From assembly GCA_937891325.1 (NCBI GenBank), contig CALAFU010000213.1, positions 1 to 7,336 on the forward strand: DNA of 7,336 nt. Direction: 5' to 3'. Within the stretch, counting starts at the first letter, position 1. Each line of letters starts with the position of its first letter. Shown in pieces: positions 1 to 6,463 of this stretch. A program made the translations under genes and the position numbers. Origin of the DNA: an uncultured Candidatus Melainabacteria bacterium (GTDB taxonomy: Bacteria > Cyanobacteriota > Vampirovibrionia > Gastranaerophilales > Gastranaerophilaceae). Under the pieces are notes generated by a model. The model had not been told where the DNA came from. It did no database searches and worked only from the letters and a program-made list of their open reading frames with translations.

Positions 1-1139
1 ACTTCTAATTCTTCTTTTGTTTTGTCACTAACAATTTCAGTTGCTTTTGTAATGTATTGTTCATTTGGTGTAATAATTTCAATTTCTTGACCTTTTAAGA
101 ACTTATTTTTTGTCTTAACAAGGTAGCTGTCGTCCTTCTTGTCCCAAAATTCGCACAAGAAATCAGCTCCAGCCAACCCTTTTGAAATATCATAACTATA
201 ACTTTCTGAATTATTATTTCCCAAGTAGAAACCTTGTGTATAACCGCGATTTCCAACTTTTTTAAGTTCTAAAAAATATTTATGCAAGTCATCAGTTTTG
301 CCTGCCATAACCTCATCAATAGCGTTTCTGTAAGCCTTTGTAACCGCAGAAACGTAGTATAAACTTTTTGTTCTGCCTTCAATTTTCAAGGAATCAACGC
401 CCGCTTCAATTAATTGTGGCAAGTATTCAACCAAACACAAATCTTTAGGGCTTAAAATGTGTGTACCACGTTCGTTTTGTTCAATTTCGTAATATTGCCC
501 AGGACGAGTTTCTTCTAACAATTTGTAACTCCAACGGCAAGGTTGAGCGCAGTTTCCATGGTTCGCTTTTCTTTCGCCTTTAGTCATATAGTCACTCAAC
601 AAGCATCTTCCAGAGAAAGAGACACATTGAGAACCATGTACAAAAACTTCTAATTCCATATCTGGAACTTGTTTTTTAATCTCAGCAACATCTTTGATAG
701 GTAACTCTCTTGCCAAAATTGCACGAGTCGCGCCCAAATCTTGCCAAAATTTAACCGCTTCATAGTTCAAAGTATTTGTTTGTGTGCTTATGTGGATTGG
801 AATTTCCGGCAAGTATCTTTTAACCAAGCGCAAAACGCCCATATCAGTTAAAATGATTGCATCAGGATTTGCGTCTTTAATTCTATCCATAACGCTTTCA
901 AGCAATTTGATATCATTATTAAAAGCAAAAATATTAAGTGTCAAATAAGCCTTCGCACCTAAATTTCTTGCCATATCAATAGCTTCTTTAAGGTTCTCCA
1001 TTGTAATCAATTCACCCTTGCGCATTGCACGCAAGCTGAAATCTACAACCCCTAAATAAACTGCATCTGCACCGTATGTAACGGCATACTTTAACTTTTC
1101 TATATTGCCTGCTGGCATTAGTAATTCTGGTTTGTTCAT
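1..1139 (-). CDS. trhP: U32-family tRNA hydroxylation protein, TrhP/YegQ-like (partial, C-terminus off the left edge)
   Basis: The reading frame opens at the ATG at 1139-1137 and runs without a stop to the left edge, giving 379 residues. E. coli YegQ/TrhP has about 450, so a C-terminal piece is missing. The N-terminus, MNKPELLMPAGNIEKLKYAV, is the usual start of the family (a PELL.PAG TIM-barrel strand). The U32 signature follows at residues 164-182 (EVFVHGSQCVSFSGRCLLS), with Gln171 where the signature usually has a hydrophobic residue. Four family cysteines are present as C172, C179, C197 and C201, the last two within HGNCAQPCRW; they are thought to bind an Fe-S cluster. RPGQYYEIE and SLKIEGRTKS further on match YegQ rather than the longer rRNA enzyme RlhA. 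The family, once called collagenase-like peptidases, is known for prephenate-dependent 5-hydroxyuridine formation at tRNA position 34; that role here is inferred from family. No convincing Shine-Dalgarno precedes the ATG. A paralogous U32 protein is the main alternative. Confidence 0.87.
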   Translation of the reverse strand, partial: MNKPELLMPAGNIEKLKYAVTYGADAVYLGVVDFSLRAMRKGELITMENLKEAIDMARNLGAKAYLTLNIFAFNNDIKLLESVMDRIKDANPDAIILTDMGVLRLVKRYLPEIPIHISTQTNTLNYEAVKFWQDLGATRAILARELPIKDVAEIKKQVPDMELEVFVHGSQCVSFSGRCLLSDYMTKGERKANHGNCAQPCRWSYKLLEETRPGQYYEIEQNERGTHILSPKDLCLVEYLPQLIEAGVDSLKIEGRTKSLYYVSAVTKAYRNAIDEVMAGKTDDLHKYFLELKKVGNRGYTQGFYLGNNNSESYSYDISKGLAGADFLCEFWDKKDDSYLVKTKNKFLKGQEIEIITPNEQYITKATEIVSDKTKEELE

Positions 1140-1144
1140 AAAAA

Positions 1145-1174
1145 TAGTTTACCCTAAACTAATCACCCGTGCAA
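1145..1174 (-). promoter_or_regulatory. Candidate leaderless promoter and palindromic operator of the U32 gene
   Basis: On the minus strand a -35-like TTGCAC (1169-1174) lies 17 bp from a -10-like TAAACT (1146-1151). Only six bases separate the -10 from the ATG, so transcription would be expected to begin at the A of the start codon. The nearest purine-rich run, AGGG, is 13 bases from the ATG, too far for a normal ribosome binding site. A perfect interrupted palindrome, TAGTTTA-CCC-TAAACTA (1145-1161), covers the -10. It could be an operator, or partly chance in AT-rich DNA. Each hexamer matches consensus at only about four positions. Confidence 0.4.
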
Positions 1175-1196
1175 TGTGTATTTTTAAAAATTAGAT

Positions 1197-1224
1197 TAAA
1201 ATCCCTTTATTAAAGGAGATATTT
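1197..1224 (+). promoter_or_regulatory. Weak -10 box and strong ribosome binding site of the secreted-protein gene
   Basis: TAAAAT at 1197-1202 is a possible -10 with no good -35 at the usual distance. AAAGGAGAT (1212-1220) is a strong Shine-Dalgarno sequence, with six bases between GGAG and the ATG at 1225. It fixes the start in the signal-peptide frame, not at the later ATG at 1256. The Shine-Dalgarno core is one arm of a short palindrome, CCTTTA-T-TAAAGG (1204-1216), that could partly hide it in the mRNA. Confidence 0.4.
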
Positions 1225-1636
1225 ATGAAAAAATTCGTCATTTTAACTCTAATTTTTGCAGGTTTTGCACTTAGTGCCAACGCTCAAACTACGTTTTCAA
1301 CCTTCACACCATTTACACCTCAACAGGCATACAAATTTAATAGCAATCTTTATGACAGGTATCTTCTATTTACCTCCACCACCGCCACCAAACTCTTACA
1401 ATAGGTATAATCAATTTGGTTATTACGACCCATATTACAACCAAAATCAAACAAAATGGCGAAGATTTAAAAATTTCTTCTCTTCAGGTCAAATGACAGG
1501 TTACACACCATCTTACAACAGTGCTTTTGATAACAGCCCTTATGGCTATCAAAGCGGATATTATGACAGTTTTGGCAACTATCATCAAAAAAATTACGAC
1601 CAACAAAATGGTATGAGCATAAAAATCTTAGATTAA
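1225..1636 (+). pseudogene. Small secreted Tyr/Asn/Pro-rich protein, frameshifted
   Basis: Two frames must be joined to make one sensible protein. From the ATG at 1225, behind a strong ribosome binding site, the first frame reads MKKFVILTLIFAGFALSANA, a clear Sec signal peptide with a predicted cut after ANA. It continues QTTFSTFTPFTPQQAYKFNS and NLYDRYLLF, then falls into low-quality sequence and stops at 1402-1404 (59 residues). The frame one base to the right carries a natural continuation: LPPPPPPNSYNRYNQFGYYD, then a Tyr/Asn/Gly/Gln-rich body ending GMSIKILD at 1636. The switch lies at about 1350-1370, next to the CCTCCACCACCGCCACC proline run, and equals one extra base or two lost bases. 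Joined, the product would be about 135 residues, exported, without a recognised domain. It may be a true pseudogene, an assembly or sequencing error, phase variation or recoding; the sequence alone cannot decide. Confidence 0.65.
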
Positions 1637-1641
1637 CATAT

Positions 1642-1676
1642 AAAAAGACCTCGGGCATAAAGCCCAAGGTCTTTTT
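1642..1676. terminator. Bidirectional intrinsic terminator
   Basis: AAAAAGACCT (1642-1651) pairs with AGGTCTTTTT (1667-1676). After one C/A mismatch, GGGC (1653-1656) pairs with GCCC (1662-1665) around a five-base ATAAA loop. The hairpin carries an A-run on its left and a T-run on its right, so it has the form of a Rho-independent terminator on both strands. It lies five bases after the stop of the plus-strand secreted-protein gene and 24 bases beyond the stop of the minus-strand HEAT gene, and fits the convergent pair. Confidence 0.93.
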
Positions 1677-1700
1677 CTCTTTGTCTCACAATTATTTTAA

Positions 1701-2558
1701 TTAAAATGCTGCGACAGGTTTCTTTTGCAATTGAGCACCTGGAATTTGTTGCCAATTTGCAGACATAATCTTTTTGAAAGATTTCAATGCTGTATCTTCT
1801 AATTCACCTAATTCATCAGCTTCCATAATCAATTCTCTTAATGGAAGTAATGCTCTTTGGTCACGAAGTACGCCCAATGCTGCTGCTGCACCTGCTCTAA
1901 CTAATTCGTTTTCTGAACGGTTTTTCATAACATCAATCAATGCAGGAACTGCTTTTGTATCATTCAATTTACCTAATGAAGTAACTGCATAAATTCTTAC
2001 GTTAACCCATTCGTCATATAACATGTTGATTAATTTATCAACGGCTTTTTTATTACCAATTTCACCCAATGCACGAGTTGCATCACAACGTACATTAACT
2101 TTTTCATGATCTAACGATGCAATCAAAGCATCTGTTGCAACATCACCAATTTCAATCAAAGCTTCTGTTGCTGTAATACAAACTTGAGGGTTTTCATCAT
2201 TCAATGCTTCAACCAATGGTTCTACAACGATTTCGCCACCCAATCTGCCTAATGCACGAGCTGCACGAACTCTTACGTCTACGTTTCTATCTTCACGTAA
2301 AGATTCAATCAAGTGAGTTGTTGCTTTTTCGTCACCCAATTCGCCCAATGCACGAGCTGCATACAAACGAACTGAACCATTTTTATCATTTTTCAATACG
2401 TCAATCAAAGGTTCTACAGCTTTTGATTCGCCCATTTCACCAAGAACTCTTGCTGCGTTGTATCTGACTTTTTCTGAGTTGCTTGTTCTCAAATCTGAAA
2501 TTAATTCTTCAAATGTTTTTTTAACTTGTTTTTTCTTGCTATTTACGCTAATAGTCAT
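1701..2558 (-). CDS. HEAT-repeat scaffold protein (PBS-lyase HEAT-like)
   Basis: This 285-residue protein is almost wholly made of about seven HEAT-like repeats of 30-33 residues. They begin at the VR/VC pairs at residues 31, 63, 95, 126, 156, 187 and 220, with the recurring core VRxxAARALGELGDxxAVxPLI. Such EZ-HEAT (phycobilisome-lyase-like) repeats form a curved alpha-solenoid for protein binding. The CpcE/NblB lyase-like families belong here, but many members have no link to phycobilisomes, and I see no catalytic motif. A Lys-rich N-terminus (residues 8-15) and a tail ending LQKKPVAAF flank the solenoid. There is no signal peptide or membrane segment, so it is probably cytosolic. The ATG at 2558 is supported by GGAGG (2568-2572) nine bases upstream. 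Near-identical DNA (AATGCACGAGCTGCA at 2251 and 2347, 96 bp apart) points to internal duplication or homogenisation. Its partner cannot be inferred. Confidence 0.9.
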   Translation of the reverse strand: MTISVNSKKKQVKKTFEELISDLRTSNSEKVRYNAARVLGEMGESKAVEPLIDVLKNDKNGSVRLYAARALGELGDEKATTHLIESLREDRNVDVRVRAARALGRLGGEIVVEPLVEALNDENPQVCITATEALIEIGDVATDALIASLDHEKVNVRCDATRALGEIGNKKAVDKLINMLYDEWVNVRIYAVTSLGKLNDTKAVPALIDVMKNRSENELVRAGAAAALGVLRDQRALLPLRELIMEADELGELEDTALKSFKKIMSANWQQIPGAQLQKKPVAAF

Positions 2559-2869
2559 TAAAAATTGCCTCCGACGTATATAATAATGTACCGATATTAT
2601 GTTAAAGTTATTTTTCTGTAAAAAATTGCCTTTTATTTTGGATTTGTAAACTATTGTTAAGAGAACTTAGAACATGTGTATTGCATGCTGGGCTTGCGTT
2701 TTAACTTACACATATCTTGCAAGGGTAAACCTAACACTTTATATTTTTATAGTAACATTTTTTTTGAGTTTTGTCTCGTATTTGAAACAAATTTTCATAC
2801 ATTTGTAGTAATTGTTTATTTAAAAATTCACATATTTAATATTGACGGGAATCATCATGTAAACAATTA
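2559..2869. other. 311-bp gene-free spacer between the kinase and HEAT genes
   Basis: I see no convincing gene in this AT-rich stretch. It holds the HEAT promoter and ribosome binding site at its left end. A nested hairpin spans 2674-2713: ATGTGTA pairs with TACACAT, and inside these GCATGC faces GCTTGC with one mismatch. A 10-bp perfect inverted repeat, TAATTGTTTA (2809-2818) and TAAACAATTA (2860-2869), abuts the kinase stop codon. Very short ORFs on both strands lack ribosome binding sites. No T-run follows either hairpin on the minus strand, so no standard terminator for the kinase is visible. Confidence 0.6.
2594..2622 (-). promoter_or_regulatory. Candidate sigma-70-type promoter of the HEAT gene
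   Basis: On the minus strand TTTACA (2617-2622) is five of six to the -35 consensus. It lies 17 bp from TAATAT (2594-2599), a four-of-six -10; the overlapping CATAAT one base further upstream is an alternative -10. The implied leader is about 30 bases and contains the GGAGG ribosome binding site. This makes the HEAT gene independently transcribed from the kinase gene upstream of it. Confidence 0.5.
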
Positions 2870-4516
2870 TTAAGCAATTGGTATGGAAATTGTAAACTCA
2901 CTACCATGTCCAAACTCGCTTGCAACATGGATTTTGCCATGATGCTTGTCTACAATTTTCGAAGAAATTGCCAAGCCTAATCCTGTACCAACTCCAGCAC
3001 TTTTTGTTGTGTAACCAGCGTTAAAAATTTTGTCTAAATTTTCTGGCTTAATTCCTTTGCCTGAATCCTTGATTTTTACGACTAATTCGTTGTTTTCAAC
3101 CGCTGTTGAGATTTCTATTGTGCCATATTTTTCAATCGCATGACACGCATTAACCAAAATATTCATGAACACTTGGTTTAACATATTTGGATAACATTTT
3201 ATCATTGGTAATTCGCCATAGTGCTTGATAATTTCAGCTTTATTTTTTGTTTCGTGACGAATTAGAGTAAGTGTCAAATCAAGTTCTTTGTTAATATCTG
3301 CCTCTTGAAGTTCTGCCTCATCAAGTCGAACAAACTTTTTCAAAGAAGTTACAAGGTCATGCACACGCGCAACTGCAACATTATCAACCTCGTTAATTTC
3401 TTCAAACATTTCTTTTATATCTGCATCATCTAACCTTTGAATTAATTTTTTCATAATCGCATTATTTGATTTTATCGATGCAAAAGGCGTATTAATTTCG
3501 TGCGCAATTCCGGCAACCAATTGACCTAAAGAAGCCATTTTTTCAGAGTTTATAAGTTGCAATTGAGTATCACGCAATTCTGTTAAAGTTCTAACGTTAT
3601 CTTCATAAAGTTTTGCTTGCGCTACCGCGTTACCCAATTGAGCCGAAACACTTTCTAAAACATCGATTTCTTCAACCATATCGCGTTTTTGATAGCTTAC
3701 AAGAACAATTACACCCAACAAGTCGTTTACGTGATAAATCGGTAAGATTACGCGCATTGTCGGAACATCAAACATTTCAGCCTCATTAAATTCCTTCAAT
3801 GTCATTGAAGAAACTGTCTTTTTAGCCGACAAATCGTGAAAAATTTTGTCACCAAAGGTTATATTTTTGCCAATAAATTCTTTTTTGTTTTTGCCATAGG
3901 CTTGTTCAATCACAAAAAGTTCTTTTTCTTTGTCATTTTTTGCGTAATAAGCACGATACGCACCGAACATTGTTGCCAATTCTTTAAGAGCTGAATTTAA
4001 AATTTTGTCTGAATCGATTGATTCTCTGATGATGTTAGAAATTTTATTAATCAACGTCATTTTAACCGCTTGCGCTTGGGTTGATTGAGCCATTTTTCTA
4101 AGTCTATCCACCTCTTTAAGAGCATAACTACATTCATTAACAAGGTTTTCTTTTTCTGCTTTAACTCTTTCTAATTCAACCTCTGCGCTTACGTCAGAGA
4201 AAATCATTATTGTATAAATTCCACGTTTATATGCAGACAAATTATAAAAAGAAAATTCGCCTTTTGAATCTTGGTAATTTACAAAAGCATCAAAGTCTTC
4301 TTTTGACTCAAAAAGGTAATGCATCGGCAAAAATGACTGCATATCTTCTGCATCAAATGGATAAAAATCGTAGCTTAATTTGTGAGAAAAACGCTTAAAA
4401 TCGTTATAATCCCAAAAACATCTTTTGAAGGCTCTATTTGTGTAAACCACTTCTTTTTTATGATTTGCAACAATTACAGCATCTTTAAATTTGTTGAAAA
4501 AGCTAAATTTCTCCAT
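2870..4516 (-). CDS. Cytosolic PAS-GAF sensor histidine kinase
   Basis: The 548-residue protein has, in order: a PAS-like domain (about 7-108; KDAVIVANHKKEVVYTNRAF is a typical PAS entry); a charged coiled coil (about 110-150); a GAF-like domain (about 160-305); a HisKA dimerisation domain; and a HATPase domain to the end. The phospho-acceptor is H339 in SLGQLVAGIAHEINTPFASI. ATP-binding boxes are the N box (NQVFMNILVNACHA, 447-460), G1 (DSGKGI, 484-489), the F box (F498) and G2 (GVGTGLGL, 508-515). All key residues are present, so it should be an active autokinase. There is no membrane segment or signal peptide, so it should sense an internal ligand or a partner protein. No response regulator adjoins it, and the divergent neighbour has a winged helix but no receiver, so it is an orphan here. 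An in-frame stop lies upstream of the ATG and no Shine-Dalgarno is visible. Confidence 0.93.
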   Translation of the reverse strand: MEKFSFFNKFKDAVIVANHKKEVVYTNRAFKRCFWDYNDFKRFSHKLSYDFYPFDAEDMQSFLPMHYLFESKEDFDAFVNYQDSKGEFSFYNLSAYKRGIYTIMIFSDVSAEVELERVKAEKENLVNECSYALKEVDRLRKMAQSTQAQAVKMTLINKISNIIRESIDSDKILNSALKELATMFGAYRAYYAKNDKEKELFVIEQAYGKNKKEFIGKNITFGDKIFHDLSAKKTVSSMTLKEFNEAEMFDVPTMRVILPIYHVNDLLGVIVLVSYQKRDMVEEIDVLESVSAQLGNAVAQAKLYEDNVRTLTELRDTQLQLINSEKMASLGQLVAGIAHEINTPFASIKSNNAIMKKLIQRLDDADIKEMFEEINEVDNVAVARVHDLVTSLKKFVRLDEAELQEADINKELDLTLTLIRHETKNKAEIIKHYGELPMIKCYPNMLNQVFMNILVNACHAIEKYGTIEISTAVENNELVVKIKDSGKGIKPENLDKIFNAGYTTKSAGVGTGLGLAISSKIVDKHHGKIHVASEFGHGSEFTISIPIA

Positions 4517-4522
4517 GTTTAT

Positions 4523-4551
4523 ATTATATACATGTATAAGAAAAAAGTAAA
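4523..4551 (-). promoter_or_regulatory. Candidate leaderless promoter of the histidine kinase, with a 12-bp palindrome
   Basis: On the minus strand a perfect TATAAT (4523-4528) sits 17 bp from TTTACT (4546-4551), a four-of-six -35. Six bases (4517-4522) separate the -10 from the ATG, so the predicted first transcribed base is the A of the start codon. This agrees with the absence of a ribosome binding site. A perfect palindrome, TATACATGTATA (4527-4538), overlaps the end of the -10 and the spacer, where a repressor could act. Confidence 0.55.
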
Positions 4552-4721
4552 AATATTAAGCCAACATGACGATTTTTCAGAATTATCAATAGTTTGTAAA
4601 TTAATGCAAACAAAAGTTTACGTTATGAAATATTTTGTTTCTAAGGCAACTTTTTGTGATAGATTAATAATACAGAGGGATAAACTCAACTATTCACAGA
4701 TTACACTAGGAGATATATTAA

Positions 4722-5318
4722 ATGTCAGAATACTTGACTAAAGAAGAAATCAAACAATGGAGAAGTTCATTAGAAAAAATCACTTTAGAAGAATTTGCAG
4801 CTAGATTAGGAAAACAAATTGAAGAAGCTAAACATACAAATGATTTAGTAGACATCGTGTTAAAAGGTAAACCTTACACATCATCTTCAACTGAAATGTC
4901 ATCTTCAATTCGTTCTGAAAGAATTAATACAATTGCTGAAAAAGCAGTAGAAAAAGAACGTCAAATCGTTTCTGCTCAAAAAGCTCAACCAAAAGCTACT
5001 CCAAAAGTTGCTGAAGTTAAAGCTCAAAAAGCCGAAAAAGAAGTTAAAAAACAACAACCAATCATCAAAGAATCTGCTCCAGCATCTTTGAAAGATGAAG
5101 TTCAAATCGTTTTCAAAAAAGCATTAACAGACAGAGAACAATTGGTATTTGACTATTTCTTAAAAAATAAAAACCAAATCGTATACGCTAAAGACCTTGC
5201 AAACTTATTGAGCTTGCCAAGAGATTATGTATACAAATACATCAAAAATTTAAGAGCTAAAATCGACGGCGAAAACTTGAAAAACGCTGAAGCTGGCGGT
5301 TTCATGTTATCAGTTTAA
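4722..5318 (+). CDS. Winged-helix DNA-binding protein (OmpR/PhoB-type C-terminus, no receiver)
   Basis: This 198-residue protein has three parts. Residues 1-55 form a charged helical segment (KITLEEFAARLGKQIEEAKH) of no family I recognise; they lack the Asp-rich receiver fold. Residues 56-125 are a low-complexity linker rich in Ser, then Ala/Lys/Gln/Pro. Residues 135-198 resemble the winged helix of OmpR/PhoB regulators: LTDREQLVFDYFLKNK as the entry helix, AKDLANLLSLPRDYVYKYIK as turn and recognition helix, then NLRAKIDGE and AGGFML as the closing hairpin, as in the usual RLRKKL...RGVGYRL. It therefore probably binds DNA, with N-terminal input of unknown kind. The start is supported by AGGAG (4708-4712) nine bases upstream. 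The DUF262-like gene follows after 10 bp and the two should be co-transcribed. A cytosolic adaptor that uses the winged helix for protein contacts is an alternative. Confidence 0.75.
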   Translation: MSEYLTKEEIKQWRSSLEKITLEEFAARLGKQIEEAKHTNDLVDIVLKGKPYTSSSTEMSSSIRSERINTIAEKAVEKERQIVSAQKAQPKATPKVAEVKAQKAEKEVKKQQPIIKESAPASLKDEVQIVFKKALTDREQLVFDYFLKNKNQIVYAKDLANLLSLPRDYVYKYIKNLRAKIDGENLKNAEAGGFMLSV

Positions 5319-5328
5319 TTAAGATAAA

Positions 5329-6447
5329 ATGGAAGTTAAAACATTAAATTTATTAGATATTTTAAATAAATCGCAGGTGCTTTATTCAACTGATTATTCA
5401 GGAGAATTCCAAGCTCCTGCTGATTTGTTAGAAAACATTTTAGAAAATTCAGGTTCTAATGAGCCTATTCTTGACGGCATAATGTTTTTACAAAAAACTT
5501 CTAGTCGTTCTTATCTTGTAGTTGACGGCATCAAGCGTATTATTCAATTTAGTTTGTTACTTCACGCTCTTTGTGAATGTTACAAACTAACAAATGAAAA
5601 GAACGATCACGCGATTGAGCTTATCAAAAAAAGATATTTATTCTTTGGTAAATATACAAAAATTCATTTACACGGTTACGAAAAAATCATTTACGAAAAA
5701 CTTGTTAAATACGAACGTATGACCGAAGAAGAAAAGCAACACCCTATGTTTATTCAACTTCACGAATATTGGGCAAAAATTAAAATGAACAATATTTCTG
5801 CGGTGAAACTTTTCAACGAAATCAAAAAGGTTAACGTTTTGGCTTGTGTTTACGAGGACTCTGAAATTGAAAACAGAGACATTTACCAATACTTAAACTG
5901 CAACAATCCAAACATTGAAGAACTTTTATTAATCACAGACTTTATAAAAGAAAATGCAAAAGACGGCTTAAAGGCTTGGTATAATCTTTTAGACTTGTAC
6001 AAAAATGCTGGATTAAAAGATTATTTCAAATTTTTCATAAGAGATTTTTTAACTATTCAAAGAAACGGAATTATTCCAAAAGCAAACGAATTGTATATGA
6101 GCTTTAAACGCTACTACAAACGTTTAGCCCCTAATATGAACATCGAAGATTTCTTTAAACATATTGAAAAATTTGCAAAATATTATATCAAAATTCTACA
6201 AGCAGATTTTGCAAACGAAGAAATTAAATCATTAATTACAACAATAAACGAAGGTGATATGCAAGAAACTTATCCATATTTGTTGGAGGTTCTTGATGAC
6301 GTTGAAAGCGGGAGACTTACAGAAGAAACTCTAATTCAACTTTTAAACACAGTTATTGCCTTCATTAATGAACAAAGAAACGGTAATTTTTCAAGTACAA
6401 TCGACTTTGCAAACCTTAGCCACGAAATTAATCAAAGAATTAATTAA
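5329..6447 (+). CDS. Degenerate DUF262 (GmrSD N-terminal / ParB-like) protein without HNH domain
   Basis: I match this 372-residue protein to DUF262 by motif order. ILDGIMFL (47-54) stands where the family has FLGSIVL. YLVVDGIKRIIQFSLLLHAL (62-81) stands where it has VIDGQQRLTTLTLLL. IYQYLNCNNPNIEELLLITD (185-204) matches the IFETLNSRGKPLTPADLLK block. The catalytic DGQQR-type motif is reduced to DGIKR (66-70): the Asp, Gly and Arg remain and both Gln are lost. The C-terminal half is helical and lacks the DUF1524 His-Asn-His nuclease of GmrSD type IV restriction enzymes. DUF262 domains are linked to NTP binding and to nuclease or toxin systems; a nuclease role is not supported here. No signal peptide or membrane segment is visible. 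The gene begins 10 bp after the winged-helix gene with no real ribosome binding site, so translational coupling is likely. Function unknown; NTP-sensing regulator is only one guess. Confidence 0.62.
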   Translation: MEVKTLNLLDILNKSQVLYSTDYSGEFQAPADLLENILENSGSNEPILDGIMFLQKTSSRSYLVVDGIKRIIQFSLLLHALCECYKLTNEKNDHAIELIKKRYLFFGKYTKIHLHGYEKIIYEKLVKYERMTEEEKQHPMFIQLHEYWAKIKMNNISAVKLFNEIKKVNVLACVYEDSEIENRDIYQYLNCNNPNIEELLLITDFIKENAKDGLKAWYNLLDLYKNAGLKDYFKFFIRDFLTIQRNGIIPKANELYMSFKRYYKRLAPNMNIEDFFKHIEKFAKYYIKILQADFANEEIKSLITTINEGDMQETYPYLLEVLDDVESGRLTEETLIQLLNTVIAFINEQRNGNFSSTIDFANLSHEINQRIN

Positions 6448-6463
6448 AAGCTATAGTGCTTAA

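Noticed and set aside
1256..1636. A separate 126-residue gene starting at the ATG at 1256
   Set aside because: Its first 36 or so residues are the out-of-frame reading of the signal peptide region, and the ATG has no ribosome binding site. Only its later part is real, as the body of the frameshifted gene.
2204..2467. Plus-strand ORF opposite the HEAT gene
   Set aside because: Its periodic residues simply mirror the HEAT repeats on the other strand, and there is no ribosome binding site.
2676..2873. 65-residue plus-strand ORF in the spacer
   Set aside because: No ribosome binding site or domain. It crosses the nested hairpin and both arms of the inverted repeat, and ends in the kinase gene.
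2870..5318. Kinase and winged-helix protein as a classical two-component pair
   Set aside because: The winged-helix protein has no receiver domain with the conserved Asp, and the genes are divergent. A functional link is possible but not by ordinary phosphotransfer.
5329..6447. GmrSD-type restriction endonuclease
   Set aside because: The DGQQR motif is degenerate and no C-terminal DUF1524/HNH motif is present, so cleavage activity is not supported.
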